Assembly: GCA_965644295.1 (NCBI GenBank)
Contig: CBFFRP010000091.1
Coordinates: 62,001-126,000, forward strand
Direction of reading: 5' to 3'
DNA: 64,000 nucleotides
Origin: Paraphysomonas bandaiensis
Lineage: Eukaryota > Chrysophyceae
A program made the translations under genes and the position numbers. Within the stretch, counting starts at the first letter, position 1. Every line of letters begins with the position of its first letter. Below the pieces are notes generated by a model. It did no database searches. It worked only from the letters and a program-made list of their open reading frames with translations, and was not told the DNA's origin. Shown here piece by piece: positions 63,989 through 64,000 of the stretch.

Positions 63989-64000
63989 CTGAAAATCAAT

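Overview
The window is nuclear DNA of a eukaryote, most likely a unicellular protist, with intron-rich genes. Nearly every intron I could place is 41-65 bases long and GT-AG. The standard code fits: TAA, TAG and TGA all close genes. Gene content is a near-complete neurofibromin, RhoGDI, the PP2A catalytic subunit, a sphingosine-kinase-like lipid kinase, an RBR ubiquitin ligase, an ABCC transporter, a UPF1/SEN1-type helicase and a large beta-helix membrane protein. I cannot fix the phylum from this. Neurofibromin with both RasGAP and Sec14-PH parts is best known from animals, fungi and amoebae, while the beta-helix and DWWMDDW-type proteins recall algae and other microbial eukaryotes.

Layout. 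1-7.8 kb is repeat-rich: an old duplicated segment, two copies of an interspersed repeat, then an intact Copia retrotransposon (1854-7369, minus strand). 7.8-20.9 kb holds an MRJP/yellow-family secreted protein (-) head-to-head with the 11.3 kb neurofibromin gene (+). 23.3-38.5 kb holds a 14-exon beta-helix/multi-pass protein (-), two paralogous glycosyltransferase-like membrane proteins (+), and a TSTD2-like rhodanese (-) between them. 40.2-50.0 kb holds the RBR ligase (+), an inverted pair of the interspersed repeat, a full ABCC transporter (-) and the lipid kinase (+). 51.8-60.7 kb holds RhoGDI (-), PP2A (+), a small unknown gene (-), a broken hAT transposon, a small secreted Cys-rich protein (-) and the helicase (+). 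The right end has more repeats and the 3' part of an EF-hand gene (-) that runs off the window.

Several neighbours are signalling proteins (Ras-GAP, Rho-GDI, PP2A, lipid kinase, ubiquitin ligase), but nothing in the sequence shows that they act together. The strongest layout feature is repeated divergent gene pairs with 0.3-0.65 kb between start codons. A palindrome, TATACCGGTATA, lies 190-310 bases upstream of three start codons.

Exon models were built by hand. Where I give exon lists, splice phases close to a whole number of codons. Points most worth checking: an in-frame TAA in otherwise conserved neurofibromin, 7-nt and 11-nt microexons, one GC-AG intron, a new interspersed repeat family, and two protein families I recognise only by pattern.
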